Assembly: GCA_001770205.1 (NCBI GenBank)
Contig: MEQL01000041.1
Span: 42,666 to 106,665, forward strand
DNA: 64,000 nt
From: Bdellovibrionales bacterium RIFOXYD12_FULL_39_22
Lineage (GTDB): Bacteria; Bdellovibrionota; Bacteriovoracia; Bacteriovoracales; Bacteriovoracaceae
Direction of reading: 5' to 3'
Shown: positions 10,463-18,799 of the stretch, piece after piece
Numbering within the stretch: the stretch's first letter is position 1
How the letters are laid out: the number at the start of each line of letters is the position of its first letter
The notes under the pieces: model-generated
Seen by the model: only the letters and a program-made list of their open reading frames with translations
What the model was told of the DNA's origin: nothing
The model's database searches: none
Translations under genes and position numbers: made by a program

Positions 10463-11704
10463 CTAAAACATCCAATGGCCGGCGATGGTGTATGCCGTTT
10501 GCGACTGTTTGGTAGTTATAGGTAATTGGTTACCCCAATCGTCGGTCATACCTTCGGAAATAACTGTCACCTCAGGAGAGATGATAGCAGCTAAATCAAG
10601 GGCAAAAGTTCGAGAGAAGATTTGGGAAAATCCAAAGGTGTAGTGATTTTCAGCAAAGGCCGGGAAATTTAGCATATTGATACTATTTAAGGTTCCTTTT
10701 GAATCAATATCTGCCCAAGAGTTTTTAACCGCCGTCTCTCCTTGTGGATTATTAGCATTGTTGTAACCCACGCGAATAGTAGAGCCATTTAAAATATTGG
10801 CCGCCAAACCTACTGCAATAACGTTCTGATCATCCCAACCAAGCTCTTTATATCCGGCCGCTGCACTCCACTGGACTATCTTATAGTCGCAAGAGATAGT
10901 GAATAGATCTTTAACAAAGGCAAAACCAAAACCAATCTCGGCCGGTTTTGCCATTTTATCTCCAGTGATTAGATTATTCGAAGTAGGGCCAATATCAAAA
11001 TTGTCGGCCATATTGGTAAGTACCGGTTGATAATCAAAAGTAAGCGCCGACTGGTAGCTAACTGCGACGTTTAGGCCTTGCACAATCCAAAATGCCGCTC
11101 CGGCGTTAAATCCATAGGCCTGCGCATGTGCCTCTCCTGCTCCACGAAAGGTATCGGGATCAAAATTAATGGAATCATACATAGAGGTAGAAAGAGAGCC
11201 ATATCCTACTTGTGCGCCAACGCCCACTTTTAGTGCGCCCACCGAGTAGTTAATTGCACCGTTAATTACGGAGACGGACATATTAGAGCTTACTCGAAAG
11301 ATGCCATCTTCGGCGGTGGAGTTGCGAAAATCCACACTAGATCTACTGGTTTCAAAAAGGCCTAATCCTAAAACCACGTTATCCATTACTTGATGAATAA
11401 ATCCAACGGAAGGAAGGATAGTGGCCTTGGTGGAACTTGTTTGCTCTTGGAAGTTGTTGTTTACGTCACTATTTTGTGCTTTAGTTATAGTGTCGAGATA
11501 GGTAGCGCTAAAGGATAAGTCAAATTCGCGGGTAACATTCATAATTGCGGGATTTTTAATAATGCTCTCAGAATGCATCGGAAGAGCAACGCCTATTCCT
11601 CCCATTCCATTAGAGATGGGGCCATGGCCAATGAGGTTAGTTCCGTTGGAGGCCAATAATGCAGTTGTCCAAACAAGTGTGGCCGTTATGAGTAGTTGTC
11701 TCAT
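10463..11704 (-). CDS. FadL/OMPP1/TodX-type outer-membrane transport protein
   Basis: 413 residues with a signal peptide (about 1-18) and a good GGAG site eight bases before the ATG. The mature N-terminus (NGTNLIGHGPISNGMGG, followed by SIIKNPAIM) matches the conserved hatch region of FadL-family porins, which take up long-chain fatty acids or other hydrophobic molecules through a 14-strand barrel. The remainder alternates in beta fashion and ends in HWMF, an aromatic barrel terminus. It is the last gene of a leftward five-gene run that starts with MlaE-, MlaF- and MlaD-like proteins, 26 bases after the preceding lipoprotein gene. This points to lipid traffic across the envelope; the direction and substrate cannot be read from sequence. 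Confidence 0.82.
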   Translation of the reverse strand: MRQLLITATLVWTTALLASNGTNLIGHGPISNGMGGIGVALPMHSESIIKNPAIMNVTREFDLSFSATYLDTITKAQNSDVNNNFQEQTSSTKATILPSVGFIHQVMDNVVLGLGLFETSRSSVDFRNSTAEDGIFRVSSNMSVSVINGAINYSVGALKVGVGAQVGYGSLSTSMYDSINFDPDTFRGAGEAHAQAYGFNAGAAFWIVQGLNVAVSYQSALTFDYQPVLTNMADNFDIGPTSNNLITGDKMAKPAEIGFGFAFVKDLFTISCDYKIVQWSAAAGYKELGWDDQNVIAVGLAANILNGSTIRVGYNNANNPQGETAVKNSWADIDSKGTLNSINMLNFPAFAENHYTFGFSQIFSRTFALDLAAIISPEVTVISEGMTDDWGNQLPITTKQSQTAYTIAGHWMF

Positions 11705-11730
11705 ATAAAATCTCCTAGTCCTAAAGCATG

Positions 11731-12567
11731 TTATTTATATTTTTCTACCAATTCGTCGAACTCTTTTTTCAAATCCAAATAATAGTTTCTCTTTTCATTA
11801 TTATTCAAAGCGCTATAAAGCTCAATATATAAATTTAAAATTTGATCCCGTTTTGAGGTCAGCTCCAATAATTCATAAATGCTTTCGGTGTACTCAATCT
11901 GTTTTTTTGCCTTTTCAAAATCTTTTAGCTGTAAGTAGATGGTACACATGGTGTAGTTAGCAAAAGTTAGGGCCTCGGTATTTGTAAGTTTTCCGTTCTC
12001 ATATAGTTTATTAATTTCGGCCAGGGACTCTTGCATAGTAGGTAGTGTCTCCCTCTTAATGGCCGCGATATTTTGACTGGCAAAATAAAACTGATAATAA
12101 CCGCGCTGCTCAAACTCGCCGGCCTCATCATATTTTTTTATAAGCTCTAAAATGATAGCGTTCCCCTTAGATGTCTCTTTGTTTTGATAAAAGTAGCGGG
12201 CATTAATGTAATCGATCTGTTTATCTAAGGCCAACTTCTCTACACGGTTAAAAATCTCTAGAGATTTCATTACGGAAAGAAATTCCGCAAAACGCTCTTC
12301 TTTTAAAAGTAAGATGGCCTGCTTTAATCTAGTGAGTACAAATTTTTCCTTGCTCCCCTTCATCAAATACATATCAGTGGCGATCTGATAGTAGTTGTAG
12401 GCCTCGGCATATTTTCGATCGTTGCGAAGAGCATCGCCCATGGCCGAGTACTCATCGGCCCGGCCTTCCACCTCTGTTTTACTATAAGTTTGTTCATTGG
12501 TGGAAGAACAAGAGAAAAAGGCCCAGGAGTTTGCCAGTAGAAGTGTGATAAAAATTGACCTAATCAT
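11731..12567 (-). CDS. TPR-like lipoprotein of the Mla-type operon
   Basis: 278 residues. The signal peptide ends in AFFSC, a lipobox-like site that would give an acylated Cys at about residue 20. The mature part is all helical, with TPR-like pairs such as AEAYNYYQIATDMY and FEKAKKQIEYTESIYELL. Its start overlaps the end of the MCE gene by 8 bases, so translational coupling is likely. TPR lipoproteins commonly act as assembly or scaffold factors. Here it could link the inner-membrane transporter to the outer-membrane FadL-like barrel, replacing MlaA or MlaC, neither of which is visible nearby. That role is an inference. Confidence 0.75.
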   Translation of the reverse strand: MIRSIFITLLLANSWAFFSCSSTNEQTYSKTEVEGRADEYSAMGDALRNDRKYAEAYNYYQIATDMYLMKGSKEKFVLTRLKQAILLLKEERFAEFLSVMKSLEIFNRVEKLALDKQIDYINARYFYQNKETSKGNAIILELIKKYDEAGEFEQRGYYQFYFASQNIAAIKRETLPTMQESLAEINKLYENGKLTNTEALTFANYTMCTIYLQLKDFEKAKKQIEYTESIYELLELTSKRDQILNLYIELYSALNNNEKRNYYLDLKKEFDELVEKYK

Positions 12568-13456
12568 TTACTTCTACCCCCTGATATTTTTTGTCTTTGT
12601 TAATTCCCCCCTTGATGAGTGGATTGTTGTTAACGCCTTGGAGAGTATCGTTTAATCCCGAAATGGCCTTATTGGTGTTGATAAGAATAGGAGCAATATC
12701 CTTTCTACTTTTATGCATGACCCCAACAATTCCTTCCACGTAAGCGGAGGTCTTCTCCAAATTGCCTAAAATATTTTTTAACTGCTCTCCGCCGACTCGC
12801 TCTACCAATCCTTCCGGGGCCTGATAATTGGCCACGGTTTTTTCTAGCAAAATCAAAACGGCATTTAAACTAATCAGTACCGCATTCAAATTTTTTACCC
12901 CATCATCGGCCTTTTCAATAGTCTGATTTAAAACAATGGTTTCTAGAATTTTATTCACTTTTTGAGCAACCCCACCAAATCCATCATCAGGCAGAGAGAT
13001 AATGCCATTTTCTACTAAGGCCATTCCTTCTGCGGATTTTATATTGGGGATAAGAGAGCGTGCGGGCATGATCTCTTTAGAGGTTCCTCCATCTAAATGT
13101 GGTAGCACAATCTCAAAATTGGTAACTTCTCCATTGAGCATTCCAGAATTAACCTGAATCACGCTATTTTTTATGCAGCGGTTTTTGAATTCTTTGTAGA
13201 TAAAAAAGTTGGCGTGAATTTTATTATCATCCAATAAAACGAAATCGGTAATGCGACCTATTTCTAATCCTTTAAAAATAACTGGGGGCCGTTTTTGTAA
13301 CCCCATCGCACTATCAACGATGGTGTAGTAGGGAATTTTAGTCTCAAAGGTTTTATTGCTAATTATTACAAAAACGATAAACATTACAAAAAGGCCCACT
13401 GAGACCAAGACAAAAAGAGAAACTAGTTTATTGCGATGTTTGTATTTAAAATTCAT
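12560..13456 (-). CDS. MCE (MlaD-like) domain protein
   Basis: 298 residues. One membrane anchor lies at about 12-34 (LVSLFVLVSVGLFVMFIVFV), followed by a single MCE domain at about 38-125 with the diagnostic PPVIFKGLEIGRITDF segment. The rest is helical and is predicted to extend into the periplasm. MCE proteins form hexameric rings that bind lipid and sit on MlaFE-type ABC transporters. The 5' end overlaps the ATPase gene by 11 bases and the 3' end overlaps the lipoprotein gene by 8, a tightly packed operon. An MlaD-type function is well supported by domain and neighbours. Confidence 0.87.
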   Translation of the reverse strand: MNFKYKHRNKLVSLFVLVSVGLFVMFIVFVIISNKTFETKIPYYTIVDSAMGLQKRPPVIFKGLEIGRITDFVLLDDNKIHANFFIYKEFKNRCIKNSVIQVNSGMLNGEVTNFEIVLPHLDGGTSKEIMPARSLIPNIKSAEGMALVENGIISLPDDGFGGVAQKVNKILETIVLNQTIEKADDGVKNLNAVLISLNAVLILLEKTVANYQAPEGLVERVGGEQLKNILGNLEKTSAYVEGIVGVMHKSRKDIAPILINTNKAISGLNDTLQGVNNNPLIKGGINKDKKYQGVEVND

Positions 13457-14081
13457 AACGATCTAACTTCCTTGCTTGTAAAATTAGTCTGTTTTCACCA
13501 TATTTTTCGACAATAGTTTTGCGATTAGTAAAAAATATTATAGTGCTACCTCGGGCCTTAAGCTGAGCAATTTTTTGATCTACTAAGGGATGAAAAAATT
13601 CATCAATATTAATCATGGGTTCGTCCCAGAGAAGAATTTCGGGGTTGGGGAGTAGAGCACGGCAGAGGGCAAAGCGATATAGTTGTCCTTGAGAGATGGC
13701 AGAAGGGCGTAAATTTAGATAAGGTTCTAATTGAAAATCACGGGCAATGGCCAGAACTTCGGCCTCACTACGGAGCGTGAGTTTTAAGTTGTCGCGCAAT
13801 GATAAGTTAGAAATTAGGGCCGGTAATTGAAAAACAATGCCAAACTTTTTTCGCAAATCTTGCAGCGTCCGAAAGGAGGAGTTGAAGATCGATTTTTCTT
13901 TAAAAAAAATATCTCCTGAGTTGGGTGATTTTACTCCCGCTAGGATGGAAAAAAAAAGTGACTTGCCAGATCCCGAGTGGCCAGAAACGGTGTGAAGAGT
14001 ACCTCCAGAAAAAGTGTAAGAGATGCCGTCGAAGTACTCATAGTCATCAATAGTGCAATGAAGTTTTTCTAACTGAAACAT
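13446..14081 (-). CDS. ABC transporter ATP-binding protein, MlaF-like
   Basis: 211 residues, somewhat shorter than typical MlaF (about 260-270). Walker A is GHSGSGKS at residues 34-41 and Walker B with catalytic Glu is EILLWDEP. The signature is ISQGQ rather than LSGGQ, a mild deviation that still has the Ser and Gln. The gene sits between the permease (7-base gap) and the MCE gene (11-base overlap), so it should energise the MlaE-like permease. The short C-terminus lacks the tail that binds MlaB in enterobacteria, and no STAS-domain gene is seen here. Confidence 0.85.
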   Translation of the reverse strand: MFQLEKLHCTIDDYEYFDGISYTFSGGTLHTVSGHSGSGKSLFFSILAGVKSPNSGDIFFKEKSIFNSSFRTLQDLRKKFGIVFQLPALISNLSLRDNLKLTLRSEAEVLAIARDFQLEPYLNLRPSAISQGQLYRFALCRALLPNPEILLWDEPMINIDEFFHPLVDQKIAQLKARGSTIIFFTNRKTIVEKYGENRLILQARKLDRYEF

Positions 14082-14088
14082 CTCTTTT

Positions 14089-14886
14089 TCACCTAATAAT
14101 TGTGTAATGAACGATTATGGCCAAAGTATGAATTATTAAAATAGCGAAAATGCTATGTGCTACGGCCGTAATATTTCTTTGTGGAACTTCGGTAATAGAG
14201 CGCTGTACTCCCATTCCATGAAAACTACAGATGACGGCAATCGCAAAACCTGAGATACAGGTTTTTAAAATCATGAATGCCAAATCCCACATGGAGAGCG
14301 CTTTGATAAAGTTGTCAAAAAATTCACTAAAGGGAAGGGGATTAAATACATTACTGACGATGTATCCGCCAAAAACACCAATGATAGAAAAATAGATGGC
14401 CAAAACGGCCATGGAAAGCACCATGCCAATAATGCGAGGTGTGACGATGTAGGAAATGGGCGAGATTCCTAAGGCCTTCAGAGCATCAATCTCTTTGTTG
14501 ACTTTCATATTTCCAAGTTCGGTGGAGATGGCAATTCCTGAACGCGCTAAAATAAAAAAAGAGATAATCAGTGGGCCAATATCTCGCACAGCAGTGCTGG
14601 CCAAAATAGTGTAGATTAGATTTTTTTGGCCCAATTCAACTAGTACCGCATGTCCTTGCAAAATTATCGCAGCACAAAGAAGTAGTGAGATAATGGCCAT
14701 AACATTAAAGGCCTCGTATCCCGTAAAAAAAATCTGATTGATCAGAACACTTTGCGAGACATTTTTATTTTCACGGATATTAATAAGGTCAAAAAGAATG
14801 TCGGCAAAATAGTCTTTAAAGGTAAGCTTGGGGCCAAAAAGGCTTTTCATTACAAAACGTGCTCCGGTTGTGAGGTGGCATCTCAT
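14089..14886 (-). CDS. MlaE-family ABC transporter permease
   Basis: 265 residues from the first ATG; the internal ATG at 14850 is likely the real start, because GGAG lies 11 bases before it and nothing similar precedes 14886. The protein has about five membrane segments and the MlaE hallmarks: ELGNMKVNKEIDALKALGI in the coupling region and PRIIGMVLSMAVL after it. MlaE-type permeases move phospholipids between the inner membrane and the MCE ring. It is the first gene of the leftward operon and is transcribed divergently from the tat genes across a gap of about 100 bases. Confidence 0.88.
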   Translation of the reverse strand: MRCHLTTGARFVMKSLFGPKLTFKDYFADILFDLINIRENKNVSQSVLINQIFFTGYEAFNVMAIISLLLCAAIILQGHAVLVELGQKNLIYTILASTAVRDIGPLIISFFILARSGIAISTELGNMKVNKEIDALKALGISPISYIVTPRIIGMVLSMAVLAIYFSIIGVFGGYIVSNVFNPLPFSEFFDNFIKALSMWDLAFMILKTCISGFAIAVICSFHGMGVQRSITEVPQRNITAVAHSIFAILIIHTLAIIVHYTIIR

Positions 14887-14980
14887 TATAAATTAAGAAG
14901 GGGTAAAGATACAATATGATATTTGACGGCAAGTAATAATTAGTAGACTATTTCTATTTTAGATAAAATGTGAGGAGAGT

Positions 14981-15235
14981 ATGTTTGGATTAGGGGCCGG
15001 AGAAATTTTACTTATCGCTGTCATTGCGCTGCTTTTTATCGGGCCACAAAAATTGCCAGAGATTGCTAAGCAGCTGGGCAAGGCCGTGCGCGAATTTAAA
15101 AATGCCAAGCAAGATTTTATAAAAGAGATCAATAATGTACGGCCAACACTGACCTCCACTGTGAAAACAGAAACAGAAACAGAAAAGGAAAAGGAAATTT
15201 TGACAAAGACCGATCAAAACAGTCAGAGGAGTTAG
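14981..15235 (+). CDS. tatB: Twin-arginine translocase subunit, TatA/TatB family (TatB-like)
   Basis: 84 residues with an AGGAG site just upstream. It has one N-terminal membrane helix beginning FGLGAGEILLIA with the conserved Glu, then a GPQKLPEIAKQLGKAVREFK amphipathic helix. The GPQ-LP hinge is more TatB-like, while the neighbouring gene has the FG-KKLP hinge of TatA. The C-terminal tail is short and polar with Glu/Lys repeats. Tat subunits export folded, often cofactor-containing proteins. The TatB assignment rests on the hinge only; a TatA paralogue is possible. Confidence 0.8.
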   Translation: MFGLGAGEILLIAVIALLFIGPQKLPEIAKQLGKAVREFKNAKQDFIKEINNVRPTLTSTVKTETETEKEKEILTKTDQNSQRS

Positions 15236-15237
15236 CT

Positions 15238-15429
15238 ATGTTTGGATTAGGAACTGGCGAGTTAGTGCTAATTGGAGCGATTATATTTTTACTTTTTGGC
15301 GCCAAAAAATTACCGGCCCTGGGAGGTGCTTTGGCCAAGAGTATTAAAAATTTCCAGGAAGGTATGAAAGGGGGAGGGGCCGGAGGGGATTCGGCCATTT
15401 CTGAAGACAAAGATAAAAAAGAGTCTTAG
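15238..15429 (+). CDS. tatA: Sec-independent translocase protein TatA
   Basis: 63 residues with AGGAG six bases before the ATG. A membrane helix (LGTGELVLIGAIIFLLFG) is followed by the FG hinge and an amphipathic helix (AKKLPALGGALAKSIKNFQ), the classic TatA layout, then a Gly-rich acidic tail. It starts two bases after the TatB-like gene and ends in a four-base overlap (TTAG) with the convergent tatC, so both reading frames share the stop-codon bases. Confidence 0.88.
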   Translation: MFGLGTGELVLIGAIIFLLFGAKKLPALGGALAKSIKNFQEGMKGGGAGGDSAISEDKDKKES

Positions 15430-16139
15430 GTTTTTTTACCAAATAAAAAAACTAAAAAAATTCCTATCTCATACAGAGCAATTAGTGGAATCCACATGAG
15501 CAGCATGGTGAAGATGTCTGGAGGAGTGAGGATGGCCGCAATAATTGAAAACACTACGTAGACATATCTGCGGATTTCTTTCAGGTAACGAAGATTAATT
15601 ATACCAACAAAATCTAAAATTAAAATGATGTTAGGTAGTTGAAACATTAGCCCCAAAAAGACTAAGACTTTAGAGGCCAACAATAAATACTCTTTTAGTC
15701 CCAGCATTGCCGCGACATCACCCACTCCAAATTCCATTAGCAGTTTAAGTGATAGGGGGAATACTACTAAAAGGCCAAAGAGAATTCCTAACCAGAATAA
15801 GACAAAGCCAATTAACATAAAAGGGCGAACCACTTTTTCTTCATGTGGGTGGAGTGCTGGACGAATAAATTGCCAGATCTCGTTAAACCAAAGCGGAGAA
15901 GAGAAGATAATGGCCGCCCAGAATGCTACTTGGAAATAGGAAGTAAGTTTATCTAATATTCCTAAAAAAACAATTTTCCCCGCAGGGCCCAAAGAGGCCC
16001 GAACCGGGGCCAGTAAAAATTCGCAGATAGTATCAGTAAAAGCGTAACAGATAAAAAAACTGATGATAATTATGATGGCAATACGAATTATTCTAGTGCG
16101 CAGTTCTGTTAAGTGTTCGCTGATAGGCATTTCTTTCAT
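15426..16139 (-). CDS. tatC: Sec-independent translocase protein TatC
   Basis: 237 residues and six predicted membrane segments, normal for TatC. The N-terminal SEHLTELRTRI motif binds the twin-arginine signal in the family, and the periplasmic FLAPVRASLG and PLWFNEIWQFIRPALHPHE segments are characteristic. tatC is usually codirectional with tatA and tatB; here it is convergent and overlaps tatA by four bases, so it needs its own promoter, upstream near oxyR. Confidence 0.92.
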   Translation of the reverse strand: MKEMPISEHLTELRTRIIRIAIIIIISFFICYAFTDTICEFLLAPVRASLGPAGKIVFLGILDKLTSYFQVAFWAAIIFSSPLWFNEIWQFIRPALHPHEEKVVRPFMLIGFVLFWLGILFGLLVVFPLSLKLLMEFGVGDVAAMLGLKEYLLLASKVLVFLGLMFQLPNIILILDFVGIINLRYLKEIRRYVYVVFSIIAAILTPPDIFTMLLMWIPLIALYEIGIFLVFLFGKKT

Positions 16140-16161
16140 ATCGTCTATCTCACTTATTTCG

Positions 16162-17112
16162 CTAATAAATTTCTACGATTTCGACATCTTTATTTTTTAA
16201 CGAGCGAAGTTCTTTGGGCAGGGCATCTAAAATCTCTTTTTCAATAGCATCAATCACTCGCTCTTTTAAGAAGGAGCGGCCATGGACAATGCTTACTTCG
16301 CGAGTGGGAACCGGACGAATAAACTCACGCACCAGCTTACTTTTTGAGGTAGATAGCTCAGATACGGCCATATGAGGAAGCAGAGTATAGCCAGAATATT
16401 TTAATACCATATTTTTAAGTGTCTCAAAATTGCCACTTTCAAAATGCAAATTTTCTTTCTGCTTTTTATCAGGATTTTTTTCGGCACAGATATTTAACAC
16501 CTGATCTCGAAAGCAGTTGCCTTTATTTAAAAGCCATATTTCTGACAGGGAAAGATCGGTCTGTTCTACTTTATTTTTTTTACTAAGTTCATGCTTAGGA
16601 TCTACGAAAAGATAAAATGGTTCGTAGTACAAAACTCGCTCAATTAGCGCATTGTTATGTAAGGGGGTGACAAGGAGTCCAGCATCAAGCTCATCACGCT
16701 CAATTTGCTTGATGATATCTTCGGTTTTGGTCTCTTCAATGGTTAAATTAATGTTGGGAAATTTATTGGAAAAACTTTTGGCAAAAAGAGGAATTACGTA
16801 AGGCGCCAGGGTGGGGATAACCGCCAATTTAAATTCACCTTCAAGCGTTTTTTTGCTTAAATTAATAACATCTTTTATTTTTTTGTGCTCTGAAATAACA
16901 ATTTTGGCCTGTTTAATTACCGCCTCTCCTTCCATTGTTGGAAGAATGGGGTTTTTTGAGCGATCAAAAACAATAACGCCTAAATCTTCTTCGAGTTTTT
17001 GTAGTTGCATACTAAGGGTTGGTTGGGTAACAAAACAGGCAGCAGCGGCCTTACCAAAGTGACGGAATTTGTCTACCGCCACAACATACTCTAATTGGGT
17101 GATAGTAGTCAT
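16162..17112 (-). CDS. oxyR: OxyR-type LysR-family peroxide sensor/regulator
   Basis: 316 residues from the ATG at 17112, chosen over an upstream in-frame TTG because GGAG lies nine bases before it and the family N-terminus begins MTTITQLEYVV. A winged HTH occupies residues 1-60 and the substrate-type domain about 90-300. The redox Cys pair is Cys200 and Cys209 in GNCFRDQVLNIC, the same nine-residue spacing as Cys199/Cys208 of E. coli OxyR and with the same C-RDQ motif. It is divergent from the rubrerythrin-rubredoxin-reductase operon, which it very likely controls. The assignment is strong; the regulated targets are inferred. Confidence 0.92.
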   Translation of the reverse strand: MTTITQLEYVVAVDKFRHFGKAAAACFVTQPTLSMQLQKLEEDLGVIVFDRSKNPILPTMEGEAVIKQAKIVISEHKKIKDVINLSKKTLEGEFKLAVIPTLAPYVIPLFAKSFSNKFPNINLTIEETKTEDIIKQIERDELDAGLLVTPLHNNALIERVLYYEPFYLFVDPKHELSKKNKVEQTDLSLSEIWLLNKGNCFRDQVLNICAEKNPDKKQKENLHFESGNFETLKNMVLKYSGYTLLPHMAVSELSTSKSKLVREFIRPVPTREVSIVHGRSFLKERVIDAIEKEILDALPKELRSLKNKDVEIVEIY

Positions 17113-17157
17113 ATTTACTTGCTCCAATAGTCTCAGATTATTATAAAATAGATATAA

Positions 17158-17194
17158 TCAATTTTAACTATCTTGTCGACTGTAAGATAATTGA
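17158..17194. promoter_or_regulatory. Candidate OxyR operator in oxyR/rubrerythrin divergent region
   Basis: In the 169-base gap between oxyR and the rubrerythrin gene, TATCTT (17169-17174) and AAGATA (17184-17189) form an inverted repeat with a 9-base spacer, extended by flanking AA/TT pairs. ATAG (17148-17151) and CTAT (17168-17171) words typical of OxyR sites also occur, but not with the canonical 7-base spacing. A weak promoter is possible downstream (TTGCTT at 17221 and an AT-rich TATAAA at 17242). Confidence 0.35.
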
Positions 17195-17281
17195 TAAAAA
17201 AAGTATTGTTACAGACAAACTTGCTTATGCTTTGGTTGTAATATAAATTCGTACGGAGTTATTTAGTTCAAAGGAGTCGTT

Positions 17282-17782
17282 ATGCAAGATGGAGATTGTC
17301 TTAAGGAAGGTATTGATCTTTTGCAGATGGCCCATTGCTTTGCGGAGATGGAAAAGGGGGCCGCCAAGTACTATCAGCATATGGCGGAAGTAAATCCCAA
17401 ATTACAGGATCTCTTTTTAAAACTGGCCACAGAGGAGTCGCAGCATTCTAAGATTTTTGCGCTGCTAGGATCTCAACTTGCGCAAAGGCAGACAGAGGAT
17501 CTTAATAATTATAAATTTCCAGAGTATTTGAAGGCCATTTTAAACAAGCGATTAAAAAGAATTTCATTCTCCAAAGGGGATACCACCTTAACCGCTTCCA
17601 GTAATATAAGTGAGGTATTTGAATTTGCTTACGATGCAGAAGAAGACGCCATTTTACTATATCTTGGATTGAAAGAGGTTGTTAAAGATGAAGAGTCACA
17701 AAAAATTTTAGAGAAGATAATTGGCGAGGAGATGCAACATATTGCTTGGTTAAACGAGACAAAGCGGGAGATGGGTGCGTGA
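17282..17782 (+). CDS. Rubrerythrin-like ferritin-fold di-iron protein
   Basis: 166 residues, AAAGGAG upstream. It is a four-helix ferritin-like domain with the expected iron ligands: EKGAAKYY in helix 1, EESQH in helix 2, EEDAILLY in helix 3 and EEMQH in helix 4. Classical rubrerythrin carries a rubredoxin domain at its C-terminus; this one lacks it, but the next gene encodes a free rubredoxin overlapping by four bases (GTGA). The likely role is reduction of hydrogen peroxide to water in the cytoplasm. Divergence from oxyR supports peroxide-induced expression. Confidence 0.87.
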   Translation: MQDGDCLKEGIDLLQMAHCFAEMEKGAAKYYQHMAEVNPKLQDLFLKLATEESQHSKIFALLGSQLAQRQTEDLNNYKFPEYLKAILNKRLKRISFSKGDTTLTASSNISEVFEFAYDAEEDAILLYLGLKEVVKDEESQKILEKIIGEEMQHIAWLNETKREMGA

Positions 17783-17946
17783 ATCAGAAATATCTTTGTG
17801 CTCCATGTGGATATATCTATGATCCACAAGAAGGGGATGTAGAAGGAGCAATTCCGCCAGGAACTCCCTTCGTCGATCTTCCAGATGATTGGGAGTGTCC
17901 GATCTGTGGGCTTTCAAAAAGTGCATTTATAAAAGTAGTAAATTAG
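17779..17946 (+). CDS. Rubredoxin
   Basis: 55 residues from the GTG at 17779, which overlaps the rubrerythrin stop and has GGGAG about eight bases upstream. An upstream in-frame TTG inside rubrerythrin is less likely. The two CxxC iron knuckles are CAPCGY (about residues 6-11) and CPICGL, with the conserved YDPQEGD and LPDDWECP segments, giving a one-iron rubredoxin. In this operon it should carry electrons from the downstream flavin reductase to the rubrerythrin-like protein. The length is typical of the family. Confidence 0.93.
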   Translation: MNQKYLCAPCGYIYDPQEGDVEGAIPPGTPFVDLPDDWECPICGLSKSAFIKVVN

Positions 17947-17954
17947 GAGGAAAT

Positions 17955-18785
17955 ATGGCATCAGTGGCAATTGAGTACAACGCAAAAGTAATTGGAAAAA
18001 TGGAGTTTGCTCCCGGAAATTTCATACTAAAAGTGGCGCCCGTTGGATGGGAGCTTCCTGAATTTATTCCGGGGCAGTATGGCGTGTTGGGGTTAAATGG
18101 TTCGGCCGGCCGTTCGCCGCTTAGTGATATCGAAAGTACACCGGCAGAAGCAGATAAGTTGATTCGGCGAGCATATTCTGTGGCCTCTTCTTCTACCGCC
18201 AAAGATCATTTAGAATTTTATATTAGCATGGTTCGCTCGGGAGCATTAACCCCTAGACTTTATAATTTGCAATTAGGAGATAAGTTGTGGATGGGGAAAA
18301 AATTTGTAGGTATGTTCACACTGGAAAATATTCCCCAAAATGCTAATGTGGTTCTGATTGCCACCGGTACTGGCCTTGCACCTTACATGTCTATGCTGCG
18401 AACTTTAGTAACAAAAAATAATGGCCTAAATAATCGCAAGTATGCTGTCATTCACGGTGCTCGTCATTCCTGGGATCTTGGCTATCAAGCAGAATTGCAA
18501 ACGCTAGAGCGTATCTCTGAAAATTTTTCCTATATTCCCGTCGTTAGTTCTCCCGAGGAAGAATTAAGTAAATGGGCGGGGGCCACGGGGTTTGTAGAGG
18601 ATGTTTGGAAAGGGCGGGCCTTAGGGCGTAAGTGGGGAAGTGATCCAACTCCTCAAGATACCCACGTCTATCTCTGTGGCAATCCACTGATGATTGAATC
18701 GGCCCTAAAGTTTTTAGGAGCAGAGAAATTTGTTAAGCACACTAAAAGCGAAGAGGGCCAGATTCATTTAGAAGAATTTTGGTAA
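17955..18785 (+). CDS. fpr: Ferredoxin/flavodoxin-NADP+ reductase (Fpr-type)
   Basis: 276 residues from the ATG at 17955 (AGGAGG upstream), beginning eight bases after the rubredoxin stop. The FAD-binding motif is RAYSVAS (residues about 72-78), with ISMVRSGALTPRL for the pyrophosphate and isoalloxazine contacts. The NADP site is IATGTGLAPYMSML and the CGNP motif lies near residue 230. The C-terminus ends in an aromatic residue (HLEEFW), as in bacterial FNRs. Family members oxidise NADPH and reduce ferredoxin or flavodoxin; here the operon makes rubredoxin the obvious partner. Confidence 0.88.
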   Translation: MASVAIEYNAKVIGKMEFAPGNFILKVAPVGWELPEFIPGQYGVLGLNGSAGRSPLSDIESTPAEADKLIRRAYSVASSSTAKDHLEFYISMVRSGALTPRLYNLQLGDKLWMGKKFVGMFTLENIPQNANVVLIATGTGLAPYMSMLRTLVTKNNGLNNRKYAVIHGARHSWDLGYQAELQTLERISENFSYIPVVSSPEEELSKWAGATGFVEDVWKGRALGRKWGSDPTPQDTHVYLCGNPLMIESALKFLGAEKFVKHTKSEEGQIHLEEFW

Positions 18786-18799
18786 TATTAACTTGGGGC

